64,000 nucleotides of DNA from Nansenia antarctica (taxonomy: Eukaryota; Chordata; Actinopteri; Argentiniformes; Microstomatidae): contig OZ022346.1 in NCBI GenBank assembly GCA_963989245.1, forward strand, positions 5,683,881-5,747,880. The letters run 5' to 3'. Under the pieces are notes generated by a model. That model did no database searches. It was not told the origin of the DNA and worked only from the letters and a program-made list of their open reading frames with translations. Of this stretch, positions 53,759 through 63,910 are shown piece by piece (the first letter of the stretch is position 1; every line of letters starts with the position of its first letter). The position numbers were made by a program, and so were the translations under genes.

Positions 53759-56700
53759 GTGACTGCAAGCTGTTGTTCGTCGCCGACTCCTTATCTGGCC
53801 GGCGGTTGCTGGTCGACTCAGGCGCTCAACGCAGCATCCTGCCAGCGCAGGCAGTGGACACCATGGCCGGCGGACACGGCCCCCAGATGGACGCCGCTAA
53901 TGGCACACCCATACGAACATTTGGCATCAGGTATGTGGAAGTGTGTTTTGGCGGGCGCCGTTTCGGCTGGGACTTTGTTATGGCTGCTGTATCCACGCCA
54001 CTTCTGGGCGCGGACTTCCTCTGTGCTTTTAACCTGCTGGTGGATATTAAGAACTGTCGCCTGATCGATGCCCTCTCTTTTGCTTCGTACCCCTGTACGC
54101 TGGGGGGGGCGGGAGCGCTTTGCCTGGCAAACACGCTGGCCACCGGGGATCCATATCAACTCCTGCTCGCCGGTTTCCCTGACCTCACTACACCCACGTT
54201 CTCAGCGGAGGTGGCTAAGCACGGCGTAGAGCACCATATTACCACCGTGGGCCCCCCAGTCTATGCCCGGGCCCGACGCCTCGACGCGGCCAAGCTTGCA
54301 ATCGCCAGAGGGGAGTTTTCAACCATGGAGCGACTCGGCATCGTGCGCCGCTCAAAGAGCCCGTGGGCTTCCCCCCTACATATGGTGACTAAGGCCGACG
54401 GGGGTTGGCGCCCCTGCGGCGATTTCCGTCGCCTGCATAACGCCACAACCCCCGACCGGTACCCCGTTCCACACATACAGGACTTCTCTGCCCACCTGGC
54501 GGGGGCCGTCATTTTTTCCAAGGTGGACCTGGTGCGCGGGTACCACCAGGTGCCGGTCCATCCGCAGGATGTGCCAAAGACGGCTGTCATCACACCCTTT
54601 GGACTTTTTGAGTTTCTGCGAATGCCTTTTGGCCTCAAAGGGGCGGCGCAGACGTTTCAGCGCCTGATGGACTCTGTGCTCCGAGACATGCCATTCATGT
54701 TTGTTTACCTGGATGACATTCTGGTGGCCAGCGCGTCCATGGAGGAGCACATGACACATCTCCGGCAGTTGTTTGAGCGGCTCAGGGCCCACGGCCTCAT
54801 TGTAAACCCAGCCAAGTGCCAGTTCGGGCAGTCATCCATCACCTTCCTCGGACACCATGTCGCTCCGCAGGGAGCCGCCCCTCTTCCCGCCAGAGTGGAG
54901 GCCATCACCAGTTTCCCCCGTCCCCGCACGATACAGTCTCTACAAGAGTTCCTGGGCATGGTGAATTTTTACAACCGTTTTATTCCCCATGCCGCCCACC
55001 TCATGCGTCCCTTGTACGAGACCCTGTGGGGAAAAGGGCCCAAGGACGTGTTGGACTGGTCCCCGGAGATGGACAAGGCTTTCGGGGCTGCTAAGAACGC
55101 GCTGGCTAACGCTGCTCTACTGGCGCACCCGTCTCCCACGGCCCCGGTCGCCCTCACGACGGACGCCTCTGACTATGCAGTGGGGGCGGTGTGCGAGCAG
55201 TGGGTGAACGGGGCTTGGCAGCCGCTGGCCTTCTTCAGCAAACAGCTCCGCGACAACGAGCGCAAGTACAGCACCTTTGACAGGGAACTGCTGGGTCTTT
55301 TCCTTGCCACCAGACACTTTCGATTCCTGTTAGAGGGCCGCCAGTTCACCGCCTTCGTGGACCACAAGCCACTGACATTCTCCATGGCCAAGACCTCGGA
55401 GCCATGGTCTGGGCGTCAGCAGCGTCAGCTCTCGGCGATCTCCGAGTTCACCACGGACATCCAGCACTTGGCGGGCAAGGACAACTTCGTCGCCGACTGC
55501 CTCTCACGGGCGGTCGTCGGGTCTGTTCACTTAGGACTCGACTATGCCGCCATGGCGGCGGACCAAGCCGCAGACTCTGACATTCAGGCCTACCGGGTCG
55601 CTCCTACTGCACTGCAGCTGGAGGACGTGGTGTTCGACGCGGCCAAAGCCACTCTCCTCTGCGACGTCTCCACCGGCCAACCACGTCCTATGGTGCCGGC
55701 TGCCTGGCGGCGCAGGGTTTTCGACACCATCCACGGCCTTTCCCACCCGGGGGTGAAAGCCTCGGCTAAATTGGTGGGGATTAAGTTTGTTTGGCCTGGC
55801 CTCCGGAGGGACGTTAGAACCTGGGCTGGCTCGTGTGTGGCATGTCAGCGCGCTAAGGTGCACCGCCATACCAAAGCCCCTTTGGCACCGTTTGTGGTGC
55901 CAGAGAGGCGTTTTGACCACGTGCATGTGGACCTGGTAGGTCCCCTGCCCCCGTCTCACGGATATACCTACCTCCTCACCATGGTGGACCGGACCACCAG
56001 GTGGCCAGAAGCTGTTCCCCTGGCCTCTACTACGGCAGCGGAGGTGGCCCGGGCGTTCATTGGGTGCTGGGTGGCCCGCTTTGGCACACCAGGTGACATC
56101 ACGAGCGACAGGGGCCCCCAGTTCACCTCGGAGCTCTGGACTACGGTTGCTGAGCACCTGGGGGTGAAGATCCACCGCACTACGGCATACCACCCGCAGG
56201 GCAATGGACTTTGTGAGCGGTTCCATCGGGACATGAAGGCCGCTCTTCGGGCCAGCCTGATGGACAGTGGCTGGGTGGACCGCCTCCCGTGGGTCATGCT
56301 CGGTCTTCGCTCTGCCCCCAAAGAGGATCTCCAGGCCTCGTCCGCCGAGCTGGTGTATGGCCAGCCACTGCGGGTTCCTGGGGAGTTTCTTCCAGAGGCT
56401 GCAGCTCCCTGGTCGGCCGCCTCTCATAGAACTGTGTTACGGGGCATTGTGAATGACCTCGTCCCCATTCCGACATCACGTCACTGCCTCCCCCAGTCCT
56501 ACGTCCCCAGGGACCTGCCATTGGCTAAGTACGTGTTCATCCGACACGACAGCCATCGGGCTCCACTGCGGCCCCCCTACGATGGGCCCTTCCGTGTCCT
56601 GGAGGCGGGCGCTAAGCACTTTGTGGTGGACATGGGGGGCAGGTCAGAGCGGGTCGCTATAGACCGTCTCAAGCCTGCTCACTTGAACATTGACGAGCCA

Positions 56701-56901
56701 GTTCAGTTGGCCCTACCCCCGCGGCGGGGGCGGCCCCCTGCCCCAACCTCTGTCCCTGCCCCAACCTCTGTCCCTGTCCCAACCTCTGTCCCTGCCCCAG
56801 TCCCTTCCATGGCCCGGGCTCCAGTTCCAGTTCTCACCCTTAATCCCCCTCCTGCAAAGCGCAGCCGTTTCGGCCGCTTGATCCGCCCCCCGCCACGTTA
56901 A
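53715..56901 (+). CDS. pol: gypsy pol (protease, RT, RNase H, integrase)
   Basis: The frame opens upstream of the slip site (first ATG 53,683) and is entered by frameshift. Domains in order: aspartic protease LLVDSGAQRSILP; reverse transcriptase with PFGLFEFLRMPFGLKGAAQT and active site FVYLDDILVAS; RNase H LTTDASDYAVGAV and FFSKQLRDNERKYSTFDREL; integrase HHCC finger SHPGVKASAKLVG...CVACQRAK; catalytic core with VDLVGPLPPSHGYTY (Asp), TSDRGPQFTSELW (Asp) and YHPQGNGLCERFHRDMK (Glu). The C-terminal region has a Pro-rich tail with PTSVPAP repeats and a basic end. No stop or frameshift, so the copy may be competent. Confidence 0.96.
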
Positions 56902-56984
56902 CTGTAGTACTGTTCATGGATTGCCTGTTCAGTTGGACTTTTAATGGTTATCTTGGTTTTTTGTACCTTCTGGGTTGGTGAATT

Positions 56985-56997
56985 CTGGGGGGGCCTG
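56985..56997 (+). promoter_or_regulatory. polypurine tract region
   Basis: CTGGGGGGGCCTG directly before the 3' LTR; G-rich rather than a classical AG tract. Confidence 0.55.
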
Positions 56998-57200
56998 TGT
57001 GGTGATTCACATTAAGAGACATTCACCAAGAAGGGTTTGTACCTTTAAGAGTGGGGGTTAAAGGGGCAAGGGTTTCCGGTTCCGGAGGAAGTTATTGTGG
57101 TTGTCACTGAGAGTGTATGTTAGCATGTAATAGAAAGTGAGAGAAGTAAACATCCTCGACTCCAACCTGCGTCTGTCGTCTCCTTGTTGCAACTCCCACA
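56998..57200 (+). repeat. 3' LTR of gypsy element
   Basis: 203 bp, identical by eye to the 5' LTR; followed by AGCT. Confidence 0.95.
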
Positions 57201-57340
57201 AGCTAAAATATCTTCATGTCTTGTTGCTAGACGTACAGTTACTCCTGGGGATCCAAATCTGACATCATGATCACATCATTGCTTCCATTCTTTTCATCAG
57301 GCTGAGCTGTTCAACACAGAAATAAAATAACATGACCCCA

Positions 57341-58168
57341 ACCACAGTCTGTTAGACCCCAGCCCCCCCAACCACAGCCTGTTAGACCCCAGCCCCCCCA
57401 ACCACAGTCTGTTAGACCCCAGCCACCCCAACCACAGTCTGTTAGACCCCAGCCCCCCCCAACCACAGTCTGTTAGACCCCAGCCACCCCAACCACAGTA
57501 TGTTAGACCCCAGCCACCCCAACCACAGCCTGTTAGACCCCAGCCCCCCCAACCACAGTCTGTTAGACCCCAGCCACCCCAACCAAAGTCTGTTAGACCC
57601 CAACCACAGTCTGTTAGACCCCAGCCACCCCAACCACAGTCTGTTAGACCCCAGCCACCCCAACCACAGTCTGTTAGACCCCAACCACAGTCTGTTAGAC
57701 CCCAGCCACCCCAACCACAGTCTGTTAGACCCCAGCCACCCCAACCACAGTCTGTTAGACCCCAGCCACCCCAACCACAGTCTGTTAGACCCCAGCCACC
57801 CCAACCACAGTCTGTTAGACCCCAGCCACCCCAACCACAGTCTGTTAGACCCCAGCCACCCCAACCACAGTCTGTTAGACCCCAGCCACCCCAACCACAG
57901 TCTGTTAGACCCCAGCCACCCCAAACACAGTCTGTTAGACCCCAACCACCCCAACCACAGTCTGTTAGACCCCAGCCACCCCAACCACAGTCTGTTAGAC
58001 CCCAGCCACCCCAACCACAGTCTGTTAGACCCCAGCCACCCCAACCACAGTCTGTTAGACCCCAGCCCCCCCAACCACAGTCTGTTAGACCCCAGCCACA
58101 GTCTGTTAGACCCCAGCCCCCCCAGCCACAGTCTGTTAGACCCCAGCCACCCCAACCACAGTCTGTTT
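57341..58168 (+). repeat. 30-bp coding-type minisatellite from LINE ORF2
   Basis: About 29 copies of ACCCCAGCCACCCCAACCAC plus AGTCTGTTAG (30 bp), in some places shortened to 18 bp. Read on the plus strand each unit is Leu-Asp-Pro-Ser-His-Pro-Asn-His-Ser-Leu. It runs into the LINE coding end LFEPMPSKRQSLFRSLRAKT in the same frame, so the unit is a repeated ten-codon piece of the LINE protein. Confidence 0.95.
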
Positions 58169-58458
58169 GAACCGATGCCGTCCAAAAGACAAAGCCTCTT
58201 CCGGAGCCTCAGGGCCAAAACTCAGAGGCTAACCAACAGCTACTTCCCACAGGTGATCAAGCTCATGAAATATGCTTGATTATTATTAATAATTAATATA
58301 ACAAATAAGTAATATTATTATTAATAACCCCAGGTCACTTTACAAGGGAATGGGACAAACAGAACAGAGCCAGAGAGACAAACACACAAAACAAGAAACA
58401 GGGAAACAGCTTCTACACTCACATATACACGCACATACACATGCACGCAAACGCACAT

Positions 58459-58460
<2 letters not shown>
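58165..58460 (+). mobile_element. LINE ORF2 end and 3' region, copy 1
   Basis: FEPMPSKRQSLFRSLRAKTQ, RLTNSYFPQVIKLMKYA then 3' region with ATTATTAATAATTAATATAA and GAATGGGACAAACAGAACAG. Direct duplicate of 58,940-59,400, lacking about 230 bp. Confidence 0.8.
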
Positions 58461-58465
<5 letters not shown>

Positions 58466-58519
<54 letters not shown>

Positions 58520-58524
58520 GACAG

Positions 58525-58555
<31 letters not shown>
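58466..58555. repeat. CA microsatellite with CAGA interruption
   Basis: (CA)n, (CAGA)2, (CA)n. Confidence 0.97.
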
Positions 58556-58695
58556 TAATTGCCAGACATGACCTCCTGGTGACTGTGGCGTTGTTCCGCT
58601 GCAGCTGGTTGGCTGGCTGGCCGAGGCCGTGACCAATTACAGCTGCAGCCAGACTGTCACGTCCTGTTGTCATCACATGACTAGGAAGTGACCAG

Positions 58696-59065
58696 TGTCA
58701 CCTGACTAAACGGTGTGTCAGCAAAGCCCGGAGGATCATCAATGACCCCAGCCACCCCAACCAGCCTGTTAGACCCCAGCCAACCCAACCACAGCCTGTT
58801 AGACCCCAACCACAGTCTGTTAGACCCCAGCCACCCCAACCACAGTCTGTTAGACCCCAGCCACCCCAACCACAGTCTGTTAGACCCCAGTCACCCCAAC
58901 CACAGTCTGTTAGACCCCAGCCCCCCCAACCACAGTCTGTTTGAACCAATGCCGTCCAAAAGACGAAGCCTCTTCCGGAGCCTCAGGGCCAAAACTCAGA
59001 GGCTAACAAACAGCTTCTTCCCCCAGGTGATCAGGCTCATAAACAAGCCCACTGTAATCAACTGA
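58696..59065 (+). pseudogene. LINE ORF2 C-terminal end, copy 2, with short array
   Basis: CHLTKRCVSKARRIINDPSH is followed by about seven copies of the 30-bp unit (58,744-58,945). Then FEPMPSKRRSLFRSLRAKTQ, RLTNSFFPQVIRLINKPTVI and a stop at 59,063. This copy shows the ancestral context: RRIINDPSHPN...SLFEPMPS is the normal end of such LINE proteins. Confidence 0.85.
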
Positions 59066-59450
59066 CTATCTCCCCCTAGCTCACCCCTTGTGCATGGACT
59101 ACAGCAACCCTAAGCTCAAGCCACCTTACCACTGTGAACTCGATTATCACTAGCGTGATAATACAGCGTAACCTGTTTTGTCTTACTTGCATTAATGCCA
59201 CCTTATCTTGTACGATGCCTATTATGTTTTGCCTCCTATGGCCTGTACAACCGACACTTTGATCTTGAATTATGCTTGATTATGATTAATAATTAATATA
59301 AAAAGTCATATTATTATTAATAACCCAAGGTCACTTTACAAGGGAATGGGACAAACAGAACAGAGCCAGAGAGACAAACACACAAAACAAGAAACAGTGA
59401 AACAGCGACTACAGGTTGAATGCAATGGTGAACAGGTGGGTTTTAAGGCA

Positions 59451-59951
59451 ACCTGGTCTCACACGGCAGACTCCAAACGTCGAATTCCGACGTGTAGCTC
59501 GCAGGGGTGCGCCTGCTATGTGCGCCTGTCGGGGCTTCTCTCGGGATTATTCCATTTTGAATTGCACTTGCATTAATTAGTTAGGCCACATTTAGGGTTA
59601 GGGTTAAGGTTAAGGTTAGGGTTAGGGTTAGGGTTAGGGTTAGGGTTAGTGTTAGGGTTAAGGTTAGGGTTAGGGTTAGGGTTAGGGTTAAGGTTAGGGT
59701 TAGGGTTAGGGTTAGGGTTAAGGTTAGGGTTAGGGTTAGGGTAACCCTAACCCTCTCCGTTGGTTGTATCTCAAAATGTGGCCTAACTAATTAATGCAAA
59801 TGCAATTCAAAATGGAATAATCCCGAGAGAAGCCCCGACAGGCGCACATAACAGGCGCACCCCTGCGCTTCCAAACGATCTCACGTCGGAATTCGACGTT
59901 TGGATGCGATGGAAAACGTCGAATTCTGCCGTCTGCCGTGTGAGACCAGGC
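59451..59951. mobile_element. foldback/MITE with telomere-like interior
   Basis: Ends CCTGGTCTCACACGGCAGAC and its complement GTCTGCCGTGTGAGACCAGG. Arms of about 130 bp continue with GGGATTATTCCATTTTGAAT/ATTCAAAATGGAATAATCCC. TTTAAGG flanks both sides. The loop is a TTAGGG array. Confidence 0.88.
59588..59754. repeat. interstitial TTAGGG repeats with head-to-head turn
   Basis: About 25 copies of TTAGGG/TTAAGG on the plus strand, then GGGTAACCCTAACCCTC at 59,739-59,754, where orientation flips. Confidence 0.93.
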
Positions 59952-60177
59952 TGTTTAAGGGCAGTTTGGAATATGTCCAGGGTTGGAGAGTCACGGATAG
60001 CCTCGGGTAGAGAGTTCCAGAGGTTCGGGGACATATCGCCTTATGTCTTGTGCTGCAATGCAATGTCAGGATCCGAAGCCTAATAATTTCACTCTGTTAC
60101 ACTTGTGTAATGTGATGTAATAAATACACTTGAAACTTGTTCCTAATAAAGTGTCTGGTGAGTGTATATAGTGAGTG

Positions 60178-60179
<2 letters not shown>

Positions 60180-60231
<52 letters not shown>
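60180..60231. repeat. AT microsatellite (target of hAT insertion)
   Basis: (TA)n continuing at 62,065-62,091 on the other side of the element. Confidence 0.95.
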
Positions 60232-60234
<3 letters not shown>

Positions 60235-62061
60235 GGTTTCCGTTAGAAAAAATTGCCGCCGGACATCGTGTCCGGGAAGATTTCGATTTACCGGACAAAC
60301 GTGATATATTCCGGTCATCATATTAAAATATACTAATTTTTTTTTTTTTCTAAATCATAATTTTCCCCCCCAAATCTAATATAGCTGTTTGTCGCGGTGA
60401 TTACTGTTGTGTAGCGGCCTATATATGCCATTTAATGTCTATTTCTCATCCGATACGATTAGATGCGAGCTATATAATATATAATAATATAACATGATTC
60501 GCATGCGCGCTATGCCATTATGTCCAGCGCTGAACGGGCGCCTCACTGGGAACTGAACAGACAGCATCGATCAATGAACGGACTCCACATTACGTTAACT
60601 GAAGTGTGTTAAATTGTTTGGGATTAATGTGAGTTTTCTATTTTCTCTTTCCAGTTTTACCCTTTTTTTATCAATAAAACAACGTCATTTCTATAACCAG
60701 GTCTCGCTGGTTGGGAAGGCATTTCGTTTAGCTGCCTGTCAAATCATACTTAATCGGACTCGGGAGTATGACAATGAGGAGAACATAACTGTTTATTGAG
60801 AAACAATAGGCAGGCTGGGATACGTATATAAAGAAATACCACAATGTCTAGATGTATAACATTTTATTGAACAGTGCAAGCATGTAGGCTTCTGGCGTGA
60901 CATCGTACCCCTAACGTTCTTAGGGCTTGTTTGAAAAGCTTAGACTGAAAGTTAGTGCCCTGGTCAGATTGTATAACAAGAGGAAGACCGAATGTGGAAA
61001 AAAACGTTGTTAAAGCTTTCACCACTGAGCTGGCTGATATGTTACGCAACGGAACAGCTTCGGGAAAACGAGTAGCAGCGCACATAATAGTGAGCAAATA
61101 CTGACTTCCACTTTTAGTCCTAGGCAAAGGTCCAACACAATCAATTATTACACGTTCAAATGGCTCCCCTATAGCAGGAATGGGATGCAATGGTGCGGGT
61201 GGAATGGATTGATTAGGCTTACCCGCCATCTGACAAGTATGGCAACAGCGGCAGTGCTTGGCAACATCCGCCTTCAGTCCGGGCCAAAAGAAATGTTTCA
61301 ATATCAGCTGATAAGTTTGAGTTATACCTAAATGTCCTGACCACTGGCTCTCATGTGCTATAGATAACACCTGCTGTCTATAACCCACAGGCACAACCAC
61401 TTGTTTTACAGTATTCCACTCACAACCATTTGCATTAGGAGGAGACCATTTACGCATTAATATCCCATCGTTAAGGAAATAAACTATGTTGCCCCCTATT
61501 TCAGATTCCTCACTAGCTGCATGTAAAAAACATTTGTTTAATGACTGATCAGCTACTTGAGCGACACACAATCGCTCGCCGGTTACAGGCAGAGATAGGC
61601 TGTCAGCGGATGGTATGGTAGGACTCGGGGAGGATGGTAACTCTACCACTTTCTCCCTGGGAGAAGCTGAAACAATCGGGTTCTCATCCCTTTCAGAAAA
61701 GGCTTGCATAATCACACTATCACAGAGAGAAACATCGCTATCCTCCTCTCTGCCTCGACTCGATTGTGCACGAGTTATAGCGCACACCGGAAACAACCGC
61801 TGTTACGCATAGGCAGCCTACACATTAGGAGTCATCATCATGCCGGTGTCAAATCATATCATAATAAAATAAATACATAGCCTATATATTCGTCTTTTTT
61901 AAAATAGAAGGAATCAGAATGTGAACTTTAGCGAATTGTATTCAAATTGTGCTTAGAGGGAATTATTTTCACCGGACATTTATGTCCGACGAGTTTTCAA
62001 TTTGTCGGACTTCAACAAATTTTACCGGACAAAGACCGGTAATTACCGGTTAACGGAAACC

Positions 62062-62064
<3 letters not shown>
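60232..62064 (-). mobile_element. hAT shell carrying a gypsy integrase fragment
   Basis: Ends CAGGGTTTCCGTTAGAAAA and TTAACGGAAACCCTG in an (AT)n target. Both flanks (60,232 to about 60,902 and about 61,815 to 62,064) match the hAT at 10,513-12,430 in reverse. The homology breaks at GCTTCTGGCGTGACA on one side and GCCTACACATTAGGAGTC on the other. Between them the hAT transposase is replaced by about 0.9 kb of Ty3/gypsy pol. Confidence 0.88.
60864..61796 (-). CDS. 310-codon gypsy integrase-like ORF inside hAT
   Basis: Open frame from MFPVCAITRAQSSRGREEDS. Residues about 150-200 form the HHCC zinc finger (HESQWSGHLGITQTYQLILK...CRCCHTCQMAGK). Residues about 215-300 form the integrase core with VIIDCVGPLPRTKSGSQYLL (first Asp) and VIQSDQGTNFQSKLF (second Asp). 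It ends soon after, before the conserved Glu helix, with 12 foreign residues from the hAT side. RT and RNase H are absent. It is not closely related to the intact element at 52,752. Either a dead captured fragment or a zinc-finger/partial-core protein; expression unknown. Confidence 0.8.
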   Translation of the reverse strand: MFPVCAITRAQSSRGREEDSDVSLCDSVIMQAFSERDENPIVSASPREKVVELPSSPSPTIPSADSLSLPVTGERLCVAQVADQSLNKCFLHAASEESEIGGNIVYFLNDGILMRKWSPPNANGCEWNTVKQVVVPVGYRQQVLSIAHESQWSGHLGITQTYQLILKHFFWPGLKADVAKHCRCCHTCQMAGKPNQSIPPAPLHPIPAIGEPFERVIIDCVGPLPRTKSGSQYLLTIMCAATRFPEAVPLRNISASSVVKALTTFFSTFGLPLVIQSDQGTNFQSKLFKQALRTLGVRCHARSLHACTVQ

Positions 62065-62095
<31 letters not shown>

Positions 62096-62339
62096 GAGTG
62101 TAATACTGTACCTACACAATGCAGATCAGCGGTATGGAAGCCAAGTCCCTAGAGGGCACTTCTTTTTTTAACCTACACAGAAAAACTGCAAAACAGCTTT
62201 ATACTATCTTATCCTGAAGTGATTTTGAAAATGTAAGGATACTGGGTGGTAGAACGCACATATCTTGGAAAGTCATGAAAGGAGGGTCTTGAAATTTGAT
62301 CAAGTGGAAAGATAGAATTTTTTTTAACTCACAGGGGTC
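62065..62339. repeat. dispersed repeat also present in both rock1 arms
   Basis: CCTACACAGAAAAACTG, CTTTATACTATCTTATCCTG and CTCACAGGGGTCACC correspond to 22,616-22,806 and 37,070-37,265. About 190 bp, diverged; the family is unknown. Confidence 0.7.
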
Positions 62340-62429
62340 ACCGTTCTCTTCTCGTGTTAATCAGAAGAGTAGCCCAAGAGCCAAGGACCACTCCAGCAGA
62401 GCTCCAGAAAGACCTGGAAGCAGCGGGTA

Positions 62430-62740
62430 CAGTTGTCACAAAGAAAACAATAGGCGGGGACAGAGCCTTCAGTGTGGCAGCTCCCACCCTCTGGAACTCT
62501 CTGCCCACAGTGATCCGCAACGCCCCCTACCCTGGACACCTTCAAGTCAGCCCTCAAAACCCACCTGTTCACCAAGGCCTTACGCCCCTAGTTTAGTTTT
62601 TTTCGCTCTCGCTGTCTCTGTGTTTTCCGTTTTGTCTGTCTTTGTCTAGACTTTCTTTCTGTAAAGTCTGCGACGCGTCCTTGGGTTTGTGAAAGGCTAG
62701 ATATAATAAGATATTATTATTATTATTATTAATAATAATA
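62430..62740 (+). mobile_element. L2-type LINE 3' end
   Basis: FSVAAPTLWNSLPTVIRNAP, then LKTHLFTKALRP, a 3' region and an (ATT)n tail. Preceded (62,350-62,450) by a short Tc1-like piece VAQEPRTTPAELQKDLEAAG. Confidence 0.85.
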
Positions 62741-62840
62741 ATTCATTACTGAAGAAAAAGGAAAGTTGAAGGTTGTTTTCTTTGTTTTCTATAGAACAAT
62801 TGGGAAAGCCTGTAGATAATTTTATTTAATTAATAATTTT

Positions 62841-63031
62841 GCCATTTAGCAGACGCTTTTATCCAAAGCGACTTACAATTACGAATTACAGGGACATTCC
62901 CCCTGGAGTAACTGAGGGCTAAGTGCCTTACCCAAGGGCACACTAGTAGTGGTGTGGCTTCAGGTGGGATTTGAACTCACAACCTTCCGATCCCAAGTCC
63001 AACTCACTATCCACTAGACCATCACTACCCC
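62841..63031 (-). mobile_element. tRNA-derived fish SINE, copy 3
   Basis: Same SINE as 9,449-9,639, flanks differ. Confidence 0.85.
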
Positions 63032-63039
63032 TGGTAGAT

Positions 63040-63840
63040 TACTGGTAGAATGTAGTCTGGTCAGACGAGACAGACATTGACCTTCTCTGCAACAATACAA
63101 TGCGCCATGTTTGGAGGAGAATGGATCTGCATATGATCCTATAACTACCATGCCTACAGTGAAGGTCGGAGGTGGAAACATCATGGTATGGGGCTGTTTC
63201 CTTCACATGGTACTGGTGGAATCCAAATGATCAAAGAGAAGATGAATGGAGCCATGTACCAGGAAATTCTTGGGAAGAATCTGTTGCCATCCTTCAGGAT
63301 GATGAAGATGACAACGATCCAAAACATACTGCAGAGGACTCTCAAATGGTTCCACAGGAAGAAAATAGAGGTGTTGGACTGGCCTATAGTGAATCACCAG
63401 AGTTAAATCCAATAGAACATTTGTGGAAGGAACCGAAGATCAAGATTCACCAGCGGTCCCCACAAAATCTTCCGGATTTAAAGACTGTCTGTGTTAAAGA
63501 ATGAGCCAAAATCCCATCTGATCACTGTGAGAGATGTGTTTTTCCATACAGGAATCGTCTTGAAGCTGTCATTGGAAACAAAGGCTTCTCCTCCGAGTAT
63601 TAAATACATTTCAGTTACTGCGTTCAATACTTTGTTCCTGTTCCATACCACTTTATTGCACATAACGTTTTTCTATGGATTGGAGTTTTCCAATTTGGTT
63701 AGCTGTGGAGTTTTATTGAGTTAATACCAATGTCTGGCCTAAATTGCATGTGAATAGCTGCAATGAAAATATTATTGATTTCAAACGTTGAATACTTTCC
63801 CCCAATGTATATTCTGCCTGTATATCCTGTCGTACAATGC
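63040..63840 (+). pseudogene. Tc1-like transposase remnant
   Basis: VWSDETDIDLLCNNTMRHVW (catalytic Asp region), VKVGGGNIMVWGCF, and in another frame SPELNPIEHLWKEPKIKIHQ (the final catalytic D/E region). Stops and frameshifts throughout. The right part is the inverted partner of 51,381-51,787. Confidence 0.85.
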
Positions 63841-63910
63841 AGGTCAGCAAGATCTTCCAACCCCTGGGTCCCCTCCCTCCTCCCTCCTACCTCACCCCCC
63901 CCCCCCCCCC
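63841..63910. repeat. flank shared in inverted form with 51,276-51,380
   Basis: CAGGTCAGCAAGATCTTCCA and a C run mirror 51,285-51,355 outside the transposon. After 63,911 the sequences differ and the window ends in (TG)n. Confidence 0.85.

Larger units (their letters stand above)
52752..57200 (+). mobile_element. intact Ty3/gypsy LTR retrotransposon (CsRn1-like)
   Basis: Two 203-bp LTRs (52,752-52,954 and 56,998-57,200) start TGTGGTGATT and end AACTCCCACA and look identical. The 4-bp duplication AGCT flanks the element (52,748-52,751 and 57,201-57,204). The order is LTR, tRNA-Trp primer site, gag, pol in the -1 frame, purine-rich tract, LTR. gag and pol are open. Compact size (4.45 kb), primer choice and a CYYH...C...C Gag motif fit the CsRn1 branch; the clade is inference. 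No envelope gene. Confidence 0.95.
59296..60055 (-). mobile_element. L2-like LINE fragment split by a foldback element
   Basis: Minus strand: MSPNLWNSLPEAIRDSPTLD, IFQTALK before the insertion and, after it, LKTHLFT. The split is at 59,451-59,951, with TTTAAGG on both sides. Confidence 0.75.

Noticed and set aside
54261..56427. Long minus-strand frames opposite gypsy pol
   Set aside because: Shadows of the GC-rich pol coding frame; no domains.
59588..59754. Telomere end or chromosome-fusion site
   Set aside because: It lies between inverted repeats with a short direct duplication inside a LINE, so it is the interior of a mobile element.
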